Program-made: the position numbers and the translations under genes
The notes under the pieces: generated by a model
Told to the model about the DNA's origin: nothing
Databases searched by the model: none
The model's input: the letters and a program-made list of their open reading frames with translations, nothing else
Shown: positions 10,683 to 22,427 of the stretch, one piece after another
Layout: each line of letters begins with the position of its first letter
How positions within the stretch are numbered: the stretch's first letter is position 1
Assembly: GCA_015499985.1 (NCBI GenBank)
Contig: JAAAUF010000032.1
Span: forward strand, 1-54,223
Length of the DNA: 54,223 nucleotides
Origin: Haplosporangium gracile
Lineage: Eukaryota > Mortierellomycota > Mortierellomycetes > Mortierellales > Mortierellaceae
Direction of reading: 5' to 3'

Positions 10683-11873
10683 ATGTCTGGATTGCCCGCT
10701 ATTCTCAAAGCCACCGAGGAGGACATCAAGCTCCTTCTCTCTGCTCAGTCCCACTTGGGTACCAAGAACTGCGATGTTCACATGGAGCCCTACGTCTACA
10801 AGCGTCGTGCTGATGGTAAGCACTCCAGGGCGATACCGAGTTCCTCATAAAGCAGGAGTCAAGCAGAAGGAAAGGCATCAGGATCAGTTTTGTCGGGACA
10901 AGTTGATCTGTCTGGAAAAAATATTTTTGTCTGGGCACTGCTCAGCGATCGCTGTAGTCGCCAGTGTTGTTGGACGAGCTAGTGGAGGAAAAGACCATGG
11001 GTACACACAGCCCTTGCTACCTCGCTCCGAGTCTGTCGATACGTGGTTTAGTTGGCTTGCCAGAAGCAACCTCACGCAAGGAGTCAACAGGAGACAGGGC
11101 AGGAATTGGACTATTTAACACGAAAGCCAGGATTAAGTAGGCTATCATTTAGGGAGCAGCGACTGACTCCAATTTGTCATTGCGTTCCACGACATATTCA
11201 ATTAGGTCTCCACATCATCAACATCGGCAAGACCTGGGAGAAGATCGTCCTCGCTGCCCGTATCATTGTCGCTATCGAGAACCCCGCCGATATCTGCGTC
11301 ATCTCTGCCCGCCCCTACGGTCAGCGTGCTGCCTTGAAGTTCGCCTCCCACACCGGTGCCCAGGCCATCGCTGGTCGCTTCACCCCCGGTACCTTCACCA
11401 ACTACATCACCCGTGCCTTCAAGGAGCCCCGTTTGATCATCGTCACCGACCCCTTGACCGACCACCAGGCCATCAAGGAGGCTTCGTACGTCAACATCCC
11501 CGTTATCGCTTTCGCCGATACCGAGTCTCCCCTCCGTTACGTCGATGTTGCCATCCCCACCAACAACCGCTCCAAGCACGCCATCGGTCTTGCCTACTGG
11601 ATGTTGGCTCGTGAGGTTCTCCGCCTCCGTGGCACCATCTCCCGCTCCGCCCCCTGGGAAATCATGGTTGATATGTTCTTCTACCGTGATCCCGAAGAGA
11701 AGGCTGAGGAGGAGGCCGCTGCTCTTGCTGCCGATAAGCCCGTTGAGGCTGAGGCCGAGACCGGCACCTGGGCCCCTGGTGAGGCTGCTCCCGCTGCCGC
11801 TGGCGACTGGTCCGCTGAGGAGGCTACCGCTGACTGGTCTGCTGCCCCCGCCACTGACTCCTGGGCTGCTTAA
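10683..11873 (+). CDS. RPS0: 40S ribosomal protein uS2 (Rps0/RPSA)
   Basis: Small-subunit ribosomal protein needed for 18S rRNA 3' maturation and 40S stability in the cytosol (family knowledge). Exons 10683-10815 and 11206-11873 give 266 codons. The N-terminal exon reads [18 protein letters not shown] and [22 protein letters not shown]; splicing restores [20 protein letters not shown]. Further hallmark blocks are [58 protein letters not shown] and [20 protein letters not shown]. The tail is Ala/Glu-rich with repeated acidic-Trp motifs ([19 protein letters not shown]), as in eukaryotic RPSA. The start ATG lies in a pyrimidine-rich leader. Codon use is strongly C-ending, typical of ribosomal genes. 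The single intron is 390 nt; no snoRNA was seen in it. Confidence 0.97.
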
Positions 11874-13119
11874 ATCCAGACTGGTTCACTCTAGTCAAAT
11901 AATAAATGTTATAGACATTTTTCATCACGCGAAACAAAAACATGGGACTTGATTGTTCTGGTGCTTGGGATGTTGTGGTAGATTGAAGGACCCATGCTCC
12001 GTCCAAGGAGGACTGACAATCTAGGGATATGTCTTTTTTCATCGCGACAATCGGTTGTCCCACATGTATGCCTACTCTGCGCATCTCAAATATGTCCTAC
12101 ATTCAGGCCTCCCAGGTGCACGCAAAAGAAAGGCACGCAATTTGTCAATTCACGTCTTTGAGCTCTCTGATTCTTTTAGTCCACTTTGGGTTGTCTGCCT
12201 TTGTTGTTGCCGCTATTTGTTGAAGAGTCATATATGCGTGAATAATGGTTGCCTGTTGTACTCTTTTCCTGGTTTTGCTGGTCATCCGTTTTTACCTCAA
12301 TTTTTCCACTGAATGGGCGACATTTGTGTTCGTGTTTTCGTGAACGAAATATGCATGCACAGCCTATGCAAGTTGCCTGTTCTTTTAACAGTAAGTCCTT
12401 CTTTCCTTCTCATTTACCTGGTCTCTCAGACTCCGAAACCGAAAATGGCGTCTTCCCTGCCTCCTACTGTGGCGATCCTTGACACATCACACCATTTACA
12501 CCTTTTTTGACTATTGTCTTGACACGATCACTCAATGGTATGTTAGGTAGTCCATCAATCTTCTTCAAGCCCGTTATATACTTTCTTTCGAGTGCGATGG
12601 TCAGATAATTGGTGCCTGGGAAAAATCGACGAAATTGATTGGTTCCTGAGCAGTTTTCTCTTTCGGTAAGAGGGGGACCTTACCTAGAGTTGGACAGCTT
12701 CGCCTAAATAAAAAAAAAAGAGTGTTAATAAACAAATCTTTTCCATCACTAAAAAATAAAGTATTGCATGATACAGGTACAATAGCCCGGTCGTAATAAT
12801 TCTATCGTGAGTTGAATGTGAACGTCAAATGTAAAAGAAGACGAAAGTTTGAGTAAACAAAACATAGGTGCAATACAGGTATGAAGGAATGTAGACATGC
12901 AGCATCCATCTTTATGAACTTGGGTACTGTTCAGTAGCAATCAAAAAAAGGTTGACATTGCACCATTCATTCCAAATTTGGGGCTATTGTTCTTGTTAAA
13001 ATGTTAGGTGCGGAACCAGCTTCCGCTTTCTTCAGTTGTATTTGCCAAGTACATAAACGCCGCCTGTCCCTCCACTTCCTTTCCTGTTCTTTACTCTCAA
13101 GTCAACCGAACCTAACCAA
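11874..13119. other. Intergenic region downstream of RPS0
   Basis: 1.25 kb between the RPS0 stop and the assembly gap. It contains the RPS0 3' flank with AATAAA-like signals near 11899. Only short ORFs without recognisable motifs occur on either strand. Nothing else was seen. Confidence 0.6.
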
Positions 13120-13766
13120 NNNNNNNNNNNNNNNNNNNNNNNNNNNNNNNNNNNNNNNNNNNNNNNNNNNNNNNNNNNNNNNNNNNNNNNNNNNNNNNNN
13201 NNNNNNNNNNNNNNNNNNNNNNNNNNNNNNNNNNNNNNNNNNNNNNNNNNNNNNNNNNNNNNNNNNNNNNNNNNNNNNNNNNNNNNNNNNNNNNNNNNNN
13301 NNNNNNNNNNNNNNNNNNNNNNNNNNNNNNNNNNNNNNNNNNNNNNNNNNNNNNNNNNNNNNNNNNNNNNNNNNNNNNNNNNNNNNNNNNNNNNNNNNNN
13401 NNNNNNNNNNNNNNNNNNNNNNNNNNNNNNNNNNNNNNNNNNNNNNNNNNNNNNNNNNNNNNNNNNNNNNNNNNNNNNNNNNNNNNNNNNNNNNNNNNNN
13501 NNNNNNNNNNNNNNNNNNNNNNNNNNNNNNNNNNNNNNNNNNNNNNNNNNNNNNNNNNNNNNNNNNNNNNNNNNNNNNNNNNNNNNNNNNNNNNNNNNNN
13601 NNNNNNNNNNNNNNNNNNNNNNNNNNNNNNNNNNNNNNNNNNNNNNNNNNNNNNNNNNNNNNNNNNNNNNNNNNNNNNNNNNNNNNNNNNNNNNNNNNNN
13701 NNNNNNNNNNNNNNNNNNNNNNNNNNNNNNNNNNNNNNNNNNNNNNNNNNNNNNNNNNNNNNNNNN
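13120..13766. other. Assembly gap (647 Ns)
   Basis: A continuous run of N. Long ORFs called through it are artefacts. The gap directly precedes a decayed Tc1/mariner element, so it may hide repetitive sequence, including that element's 5' end. The true length is unknown. Confidence 0.99.
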
Positions 13767-13877
13767 CCGCCGGTGGTAAAACGAATCATTGCAAAATGCT
13801 ATACACCGTGGTATATGTAAACCATTCTTCTCTTTTTGGTTGGCAACTCTTACCAACCCTCACATCTTCCCCTCTCC

Positions 13878-14529
13878 ATGACCCTCCCTATTGGATTCCG
13901 AGGCCAGATTGTTGGCATGCACAGAGCTGAACGCATCCCGGCCGAAATAGCCAGGTCCCTTGGTGTAAGTCGCAGACAGTGATTAATGTCATCAGACGAT
14001 TTCAAGAGAGAGGTGACGTTGTTTCAAGAAAGAGTCCAGGTCGACCACGCAAGTTGGATGCCAGAGCTGTCCGGCGGATCGTCTCCATTTCCCGAAGACA
14101 ACGTCGTTCCACTCTTACCGAGATCACCCACACTCTTGCCCTCGATGTCGCAAGAGATACCGTTCGGAGAACACTTTACAGAGACGGTATCTTGTCCTGT
14201 ATTGCCGTAGTCAAACCACATCTCACAAACAAGCATGAACACCCTATACCGCCGCAGTCTCAAGAGCCTGGCGAGAAGAGCATGGAATCGAGAAGTTGAA
14301 TTGGCCCGCTTACTCCTCTGATCTTAACCCCGTTGAGAATGTGTGGGCTCTACTGAAGGATGCCGTTCAGAACCGACGTATCAGGCCCCGAACTGCTGGA
14401 GAGATGGTGGCCGCTTTGAATGATGAGTGGGGAAATGTCAGGGAGAAGTTCCTCACACGATTGTACGAGAGTTTTCCAAAGAGGATCCAAGCCGTTATTG
14501 TTGAACATGGTGGTCATACCAGATGGTAG
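13878..14529 (+). mobile_element. Tc1/mariner-family transposase remnant, frameshifted and internally deleted
   Basis: DNA transposon of the IS630/Tc1/mariner superfamily, not functional. The N-terminal part has a homeodomain-like helix-turn-helix (RIPAEIARSLGVSRRQ), a GRPRK hinge motif and a second helical region (TLTEITHTLALDVARDTVRR). One base is missing near 13978, since VINVIRRFQERGDVV continues only in the next frame. Another frame change near 14240 separates KPHLTNKHEH from RRSLKSLARRAWNREVE. The reading then jumps to NWPAYSSDLNPVENVWALLK, the block carrying the last catalytic acidic residue. The segment normally bearing the first two catalytic Asp residues (the TDES and QDNAPCH regions) is absent. 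The tail runs to ...EHGGHTRW and a stop at 14527. No terminal inverted repeats could be paired; the 5' end may lie in the gap. Confidence 0.9.
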
Positions 14530-14883
14530 ACCACAAAATTAAAAAATTGCTCATAAAAAAAAAAATAAAAACAATAGGCAATTTTTTTTTTGCGTGGGTA
14601 CTTCTTAAGGACGTTCTCGCGTTTGCTTTTTTTTTGGACTAGACCACGCAAGATGAATTTTTCATGCATAGAAATGCGAGCAACTTGGGCTTAGCATTGT
14701 GTAAACCTTCCTTCTCCCCTCGCCGCTTCCAGGAAATAGGTTGAATAGTTCTCACCTAATAATATATCAACAAACGCCATGACGAGCAATAGTACTTCTT
14801 GGTTGGAATGATCTTATTACTCAATGTTCGTCGTTGTTTTTTGAACCAATTTGTCCATCCTTCGAGCGTAATGACCGTCTATT
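14530..14883. other. Intergenic, AT-rich flank of transposon remnant and SPT16 3' region
   Basis: 354 bp. It begins with A/T homopolymer stretches around 14540-14595 and 14625-14636 that may include the eroded right end of the transposon. It ends at the SPT16 stop codon. No gene was seen. Confidence 0.5.
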
Positions 14884-17800
14884 TTAGCGCTTTCTCTTCT
14901 TCTTTCTGTCGTTGTCAGAATCAGAGTCGGCCTCGCGTTTGGATCCTCCGAATTTCTTGTCATCAGCTATAAAGAACGGTTGGGTTGATATTAGAAACAC
15001 GAATAGGATGACAACCTCACAAATTACACAAATCCAAAAATAATCATAATCGATATGCGACTTACCCCTCTTAGCTTTTTCCTCCAAAGCATCCCAGTCC
15101 TCTCCAGATTCCTCATCTTCCTCTGATCCCGAATCTGAACCACCGCTATCATTTGATGCGTCCGAAGCGTACGAGCTCTCGTCAGACGAAGATCCAAAGT
15201 CGCTTCCTGATGCCTCAAACTCAGACGCAGACTCTTCAGAATCTTCGGCATCCGACTCGATCGCCAAGAACGACCAACCACCCTCCTTGTAGAACTCGGC
15301 AGGATCCTCCTGAATCGTCTTCATAATGGGTCCCCAGTTTAGGTTGACCGGTCCTTCGTAAAAGACAATATCCATGGAATCCAGCCAGTCCTTGACGTTG
15401 TCGAGTTGTGACATGGGAATAGTGTTGACGTGGATAGGGGTTTGGAAGTAATCTTTGAATGTGAAAACCATATCAAAGTTCTTGAGACCAAACTGAATAC
15501 GCTCCAGATGGACGACCTCGACATCGGCAAGAGTGACGACAAGAAAGGGAGCTTCACTCAGGTGGACGAGACAGTCCTGTGTGGGCTTCAAGAGCACATT
15601 GGTCCTGAAGGGTACTCCGTTGAAGGCAAGATCTCTAAATGGAACGTCGACCTCAACCTTGTTATCGCTCTATAATAAAAAGTCGTTAAATAAAGTTAAG
15701 TTTGTTGCAATGCCAAACGACACGAGAGCGCTTGATAAATGTCAGTAAAAATAAGAACACTTACCAACTCGGTAATCTTCTCGCCAAACTGCTTGAACTC
15801 CTTGTTTAGAGCGGCGCGGCGCTTCCGCTCCTCCTGCTCAGACGCCAACTCATCCTCGTCTCCGTACACATATTTCCGGCGACGGTTTCCAGTCTCATCG
15901 AACTGTGCATCTGACGCCTCTCTGTAAAATTGGACGTGCTCGGTCTTCTTCTTGCCGATCATGATGGGATTCTTCAGCTGGCAGTGGATCAAAACGATCA
16001 ACTCGCCGTCACAAGGCTGAAAGAAAAGGTGCTTAATGTTGTTGAAAAGAACATCGATCCTGTTTTCGTTCCTGAGAGGCGAAACGTAGCGAAGGCCGTT
16101 CGAGTGGATCTCAAGCTCTCCAGACCGCTTTCCGTCCAATCCAGGGCGAGCAAAGACATCGGGGAGCCTTGGAGGACGCTTGCCCTTGACTTCAATCAAC
16201 TTGTCCTGCTCAACAATGTCAGCCATCTCCTTGCGCTCCGACTCCTTCTTGACGGCGTTCTTCTTCAACTCCAGAATTTGGTTGTAGATTTCTGACATCC
16301 TTGGGCCGTCAGCACTCCTGAACGAAAGAGCACGCACGAAATTGGCGTTGGGGTTGTCGAATGGCTGCAATCGTTACAATTATAATGGTTGTATGCATAT
16401 TAGAAACTTACTCAAGAAAGATGGTGCCTATTACAATACACGAAGGGTTTGGTTGCTTACCGTGTCGTCCTTCTTTCCGGGCTGTCCGGGTGTGATAAAA
16501 TTAAGGCGCAAGTAGAAGAACTCGCCTTCGTCCGTCTTGGTGACCTTTTGGAGGGTCGAGATGTGGAAAGGAACGGGGAGTCCATAAATTGGCAACACCA
16601 AGGTGTCGTTTCTCTGGTCGACAGTAATCCTAAGACTGCTGACTTCTTTGGGTAATGCTGACTCTCTCTTGTAACTCTCAAACTTGCGAAACACACTCTT
16701 CGCGTTATCCTTCTTCAGGCTACCGGCATCACCATAGCGCTCGAGGCCCTCAGCGTGCTTTTGGTCTGCCAAAAGTTTCTGATGCTCCTTTCTGGATTGA
16801 TCCTTGCTGGCCTCGTCCACTTCACTGCGGAACTTGGTGTTCAAGACAGCTGACTTGGCGGCGCGGGTGTGAGCGCCTGTCTCCTTCTTGATTGGTTCCT
16901 CCTCCTCCTCTGCTGGGTCCTTGAAGAAGTAAGAGACATCCGACAAGCTGGTGTCGCACACCGTCAGAAGTTGTGGCGATTCCTGTGTGACTCTGATAGT
17001 ATCGATCAAAAGCAGCGAGTACCTATACGAGCAGTGCATAAAAGCCGACATGTTAGAGCTCTTTCAAAACTGAGCATCTCACGCGTTTGATAAAAACACA
17101 ACCAAAATAATGGACATACTTCTTGGACTGCTCGTCCTCGGCCTTGGGATTATCAATATCCTGGAAGCCGACAGAAACGCTGAAAATCATGTCACGCTGA
17201 AGTTCCTTTGTGTTCTTGCTGTTCAAGAGATAGCTGGATTCTCGGAACTCCAAACCAGTCTAATTTTCGTAAATGTAAGGTTTAGTAAAAGTTAATCTTT
17301 GTTACGATAAAAACATCATAGTTTACCAGGCGTTCTGTTCCTTCAAACACCAAATACTTACGCCGAATCCCAAGTTCTTAACAAACTTCTTCTCCAACTC
17401 AGGACGCTTGTTCCTAATGTAGTCGATTGCCCGGCTGTAGACATCCTTGATCTGGGTTCCCTCTTTCATCGATTCGAAAACTTTGCGCTGGACGTCCAGA
17501 AGGAAGGTATAGTTCTTCTCCTGCGTCTTGTTAGGGTCAATCAAGAAGGTACGACCAATGTTGGAGCAATAAGACTTGTAACGGACACCGAGGGAGCAGA
17601 TAATGGTACCAGCGTGCAGATCATTGTCATTGGAAACAGCTGATGTTTTCAAGTCGTAGTCGCCTCCACTTTGAATGATAGGAGTGTAGCACCATTCAGG
17701 ATTTCCTGATGCAGCCTATTATACCGACACAAAAATTGACCTGTTAGTTTCCTGGGCTGTTGTGAATTATCATGTCAACGATTATTAAACGTGCGTAAAC

Positions 17801-19184
17801 TTACATCCGCTGGAAACTTGAGCTTTTTGAACATCTTTTCGTCCAAGAGAACATCCTCGGTCTTCTCGGCAAATTTCTCGTGTGTAATCTTGCGCTCCTC
17901 GTCGATAATCTTGGACATCTCATCAATGAACCAGTTCTTCATCAAGAGAGAGCTCAGCCTGGTTGCGCTCTTGGTATAACGCTATGAAAGCAAAAGATTA
18001 TTGAATCAAGAACACTCGTGATTAGCGATTTGAATGACCAGCAACTCCGAATGCTAAATCCTCCATGTATCCAGTAATCGAGCATGTAACATACAAGTTC
18101 CTCGTCATCCTTGATAGCAAAGACATCGGCAAAGCCACCCGACACATCAACGTTCTCAAAGGGCTTGTTCGAACTCTCCAAAGCAACCTTCCATGCGTTG
18201 GCGAAAGCTCCTGTCTGTGTATCCTTTGCGAAAATACCGACTCGGTTCTATATTATACAGCATCAAAATTAAGTTCAGGTCAGTGATGCTCGCCAATGTC
18301 AAACATAACAATTCAACATATCACAGCTAAAACAGTAACAATAGTAAGACGTACTCCATGCTTGGTCATGATATCGGTCATCTTTTGGAACAACTCCTCG
18401 TTGTGGGCTTCATCCTTGGTGCGGGCGTGGATCTCAACCGGGAACTGCTGACCCTCCCATTGTTTGAGCGATTCTAGGATCTTGGCTAGATACACATGTA
18501 AACATAAATGCAATTACCGGGATGCGTCAGTGATCACTGCGCAGATGTCCATTGAGGAGTGGACGACGTCATTACTTGATATGTTGCTGTCCAAAAGTCG
18601 CCTACCTTTCTTGCTTCCAGTAACAATATGAAGTGCCTCGGGGGTGAACACCATTAGTGTCTGGGTGAGTTCGTATCCGAAAAGCCAGATCTAATAATGA
18701 CAACAAGGAAAAAATGCGCCGCTTATTCAGTATCATGAGTTCGCTGTCAATTATCACTGTCCCTGTGCAAACATTTTTAATGTGGTGGCGTTTCCTGCAA
18801 CTGTTATCGTTATTATTTTTTTCTTACCTGCAACGCAGTTGTCTTTTGGTAGACGTTATCCTCATCCGTCATGTCACCCAGAACAACGAGCAGTGTATTG
18901 ACATTCTGGAAAGAATCATCAGGACCGTTTGATTTCTAGAGTGTCGTAAGGATTGTCAAGGGTCGAGAAGGTAATGGAATTAGCACAAACGCGTGGTTTC
19001 TGTATGTTTACAGTTGGGGAAAAGAAAGACCGAGGTCTTGTTTGATTGCTGGGTATTCCAGATGAAAGTGTGTATTTGTCAAAGTTGGGGTGTAATCGGC
19101 AATCGGTACCTTCCAGTGGTTGACGAGTCCTCGAGCCCTCCTGTGAAACAGTCGAGCGTCGATGGACACTTCGGTTGATGGCAT
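14884..19184 (-). CDS. SPT16: FACT complex subunit Spt16
   Basis: Histone chaperone that reorganises nucleosomes during transcription and replication, with Pob3/SSRP1 as partner. Twelve phase-consistent exons: 19184-19110, 18935-18828, 18690-18606, 18485-18355, 18247-18095, 17981-17805, 17715-17362, 17259-17120, 17022-16461, 16364-15765, 15669-15066 and 14966-14884; 1,023 codons (yeast 1,035). The start [13 protein letters not shown] matches the family N-terminus. An aminopeptidase-like N-domain follows ([35 protein letters not shown]), then the SPT16 middle domain (LRNPP-like RVT segments; [30 protein letters not shown]), the PH-like domain ([74 protein letters not shown]), a strongly acidic Ser/Asp/Glu tail and a basic KKKRKR end. 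It is divergent from the GNAT pseudogene (318 bp). Confidence 0.96.
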
Positions 19185-19502
19185 GGTTGGAAAGTTGTTG
19201 ATCAAAGAGGTGAACAGCAGTTTCTCGTCAAGGAAGACTAATTTATGGTGCGACAGACAGATCACAAGCCACCACTCATCACTCAACCGTCACACGCACA
19301 GTTGAAGTGCAGCGTGCATGCATTTAGGCTTGTCACTTTTTTTCGATCTTACGGCGCCGTTGCCTCATTTTCTCAGGCGTGGGTCATACCCAGTATTTAA
19401 AGGCAAATTCGACAACTTTTTCTCTCCTTCAATCTTTCTTTTTTTCAACAGACCCCGCCTCCAACCATCTTCAACTCACACAAAATACCACAGAAACCAC
19501 TA
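19185..19502. promoter_or_regulatory. Divergent promoter region between SPT16 and GNAT pseudogene
   Basis: 318 bp with a pyrimidine-rich stretch (about 19420-19445) before the pseudogene ATG and a TATTTAAAGG TATA-like sequence near 19393-19403 on the plus strand. The 5' control region of the dead gene is therefore still recognisable. No defined factor site was identified for SPT16. Confidence 0.4.
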
Positions 19503-20216
19503 TGTCAACCGCCACAAAATCGCCCGAGGAACACGCGCGCCTTCTCGGACTCCACAACTCCTTCGTACCCGTATGGCTTACAGAAACAAATCTAATTGAG
19601 ACCCTGACTTCCCTCGGATCGAGACGTAGTCGCCGAGTACATGAGCGAACCCAGGGTCTATGAGTTCCTTCTCGGCCCTCCAATCCCATACACGCTTAAG
19701 GATGCCGACGATTGGCTTGCGATGCGAGTCGATAGGATGACTAAGGAGGGTACCCCGCTCGATTTTGCGTTTCGGGCTATGACTCGGGGCGGTAGAGCTT
19801 TTGGATGTGTCGGAGCTTCGGACCACAGCGATGAAAACCTTGGCGAGGACGATACTGGGTAAACGCACACGTACACACGCAAGTCTTTGGATGAATTCAT
19901 GGCCCCTACCTCTCCATGAATCTAAAATCCCCTCCCTTCTAGACTTTTTGGATACTGGCTTGCAGCAGAGTACCATGGTCAGGGTCTCATGGCAAACGCA
20001 CTGAAGATGATGCTCTACCGCGTCTCAGTGATCGAGTGTGGCAAACGCAAATTCAACTCATTTGCCTTTGAAGGCAACTGGGCTAGTCGCAGAACCTAGG
20101 AAAAGGTTAGATTTGTTGCTCAGAAAGACATGACCCGGAGTATTGTCAAGTATGGCAAGACTATTCTGCAGTGGGTGTTTCATCTCTACTTGACAGAGGA
20201 GGATGTTGAAAGATGA
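19503..20216 (+). pseudogene. GNAT-family N-acetyltransferase pseudogene
   Basis: Remains of a RimJ/RimL-type acetyl-CoA-dependent N-acetyltransferase. The first part (MSTATKSPEEHARLLGLHNS...) loses frame near 19600-19612. The homologous reading resumes one frame over as DRDVVAEYMSEPRVYEFLLG, then PIPYTLKDADDWLAMRVDRM and FAFRAMTRGGRAFGCVGA. An intron (19861-19942, GTAAAC...TTCTAG) leads to FGYWLAAEYHGQGLMANALK, the acetyl-CoA-binding motif A region. The helix/strand after FEGNWASRRT is cut by TAG at 20097-20099, but the frame then continues with EKVRFVAQKDMTRSIVKYGK to TGA at 20214. A frameshift plus a nonsense codon make it non-functional. The coherent downstream reading shows that decay is recent. 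Confidence 0.8.
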
Positions 20217-20351
20217 GGAAGGGAGACTTTTGAAGCCACACCTCTCTCCTCATTAGTTCAGTAAAGCCTCTGTGCGTTGAATAAACTGGGAAGTTTAATG
20301 AGTATGGTACAATTATTTGGGCAATAGTGAAAAATGATACAATTTGGCTAT

Positions 20352-22427
20352 CTACGAACGGTTCCCGTCCTGTTGTCGGTTTGGCGGTCTGACTGCGTCG
20401 AGTGGAGGAGGGATGGAGACAACGACGACTGGTTCGTCCGTGATTGCGGTGTTTGACGATCGTCCACCAATAGTGACTCCTCCTGGTATTATCGATTGAA
20501 GAGGAACTGCGCCATTACCGTCTATGCTCCCTTGCTCTGCCACACTAATCTCGGATTGTTGTTGAGTAGCAGGCCGACCGCGGATACGATTAAAAGTACC
20601 GGAAAAGAATCTACCGACTCTGTCGAGCGTGTTGGTTTCATTGTGTTCGTAATGTGTCCTTGAGGCAACCCATTCTGGTCCCATGATGAGCTCCATCAAC
20701 CGGTCATTTGGGAGAGAGGCACTGACTTCTCCATTGGCAGTTTCGTTTCCAGTTGCATCTACCGAAGGCTTCATGCACTCATACTTGCATAAGGGACAAG
20801 TAGAACTCTTCCTCGTGAGCCAGGGGTCTATACAGATCAGGCAGAAAAGAAACATGTAAGCTATACTGGTCTCTCTTTTTAGTGTTGTATACATGCTCAA
20901 AGATCAACCTCACAAGGTTTTTACCAATACACTCGCAGTGAAACTCGTGATGGCAAGGCAGTGTACGGAGCTCTTCGCCCTTCGAGAATTCATCGAGGCA
21001 AATAGCACACATGTCATTGGTGAATCCTTCTTGAGGTACGCTATCGGTATTAGCATCTAGAGTTTCCGCTGCCTCCAATGCCTTTACGGACCGAATAGAT
21101 CGACCGGAAATAGATCCTGGACGAGAGTGTGTTCTCATTTCCACCGATTCCCCTTGGCTACCAGCTTGTACTCCGTCGAGTTTGGACTCTAGTGCTCCAT
21201 GTTTGACTGGCAGCTCTGCCAAGTGCAGAGTGGAAGTAAAGCCAACAGAGCTTCCCACAATAGTCGCCGAGGTTGATGGGATAGCAACGGTGGTCTGCCC
21301 GAAGATCTTCACAGGGAATTCATCAAGAGTGGTTTTATCGATAGTTTTCTTCATCCGGATAACGCCATTTGGAAGCAAGTCGCCTCCTCGGGCCAGTGCC
21401 TCTGCTCGGTATCTCTGTCGGAGAGCATACAACCGACAATGCAAGATCACTACATGAGAATTGAAAAGAGAGGAAATGACCATGATTCATCAATGATCAT
21501 TGCAGTCATGATCGACAACATCATAGCAAACGTAGCACGGAGCAACACAGCGCAGGCAACGGTACCTGAGACAGTGAAGGAGATACCCAAGAGGACTACG
21601 ACAACAATAAGGACAAACTCCCAGATCACAGGCATACGTTGGTCAGGAGTCACCTCCATCCGCACTCGGTCATAGTATGATACGCTGGAAGAGTCGTTCG
21701 ACGTGCGAAGGTATGCCTTGAGCATCGTTCCAGTATCATACGATACAACGAAGCCAAGGATGTCCAATAGGGGATCGTTGGGATAGATAGCAGCGGTAGT
21801 ACCTGAGATGGCGGACTGTCCTGGTCCATTGTAGATGATCGCAGCGACAGCACCATTGCTCATCGCAGTGAGCAGTTTCTGACGGAATGTGCAGTTAGCA
21901 TCGTTCGTCGGTCCGCCTCTCCTGATAAGAGCAATTTTGTTCAGTCCGAACAGTTCTGGAGTCGGGAGAGTTGTGTTGAGATCAATGCCAGGTTGGCAGG
22001 CATACCCCATATCGTAGAGAAGGCCCTAGCAGAGAGGATCAGATGATGCGGTGTGTTATAAGACAAGAGTCAGCGTCATGAAGCCTTTAAAAAGAAAACA
22101 ACAAAGGCTGAGGGATAAATGTGGGTTAATGGAAGAGAGGATAAAATCGGGACTTACAGAGAGTCCGTTCTTGGGAACATTGGCTGTCTTGGCGATGAGA
22201 GCGGCAGGGAGATCGTCACCGGCCATAACTAGGTCGAGGTTGTCGAGGTCAGTGGGATGGTTTCTGACACTGACAATGTCGTAGGTGAGGTGAGCTGTGG
22301 AGATGCCAAAGATAGAAGCACCAGCAGAGGCTGTGAGAGTGGCAAGTAGCAGGATCAGGGGAATAACTCGAGACAACCTTAACCTTGTCGGTGGCTGTGT
22401 GTGTGTCCGATTCTTCACTGTTGACAT
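20352..22427 (-). CDS. PA-TM-RING E3 ubiquitin ligase (RNF13/RNF167-like)
   Basis: Membrane-anchored RING-H2 ubiquitin ligase, probably endosomal or vacuolar by family analogy. Exons 22427-22158, 22025-21566, 21449-20925 and 20827-20352 give 576 codons. Residues ~17-40 are a hydrophobic signal sequence (VIPLILLLATLTASAGA). A protease-associated (PA) luminal domain follows, including LNKIALIRRGG, NCTFRQKLLTAMSNGAVAAI and IYNGPGQS. A single TM (VLIVVVVLLGISFTVS) precedes a basic stop-transfer segment (RLYALRQRYRAE). The RING-H2 domain is CAICLDEFSKGEELRTLPC, then HHEFHCECIDPWLTRKSSTC and PLCK: all eight ligands are present. Its last intron sits inside the RING after ECI. The Ser/Thr-rich cytosolic tail has no recognised motif. 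It is divergent from a second RING-H2 gene. Confidence 0.9.

Noticed and set aside
10816..11205. snoRNA inside the RPS0 intron
   Set aside because: No box C (RTGATGA) with a matching box D, and no H/ACA fold, could be identified.
13001..13930. Long ORFs on both strands spanning the N run
   Set aside because: They are open only because Ns contain no stop codons.
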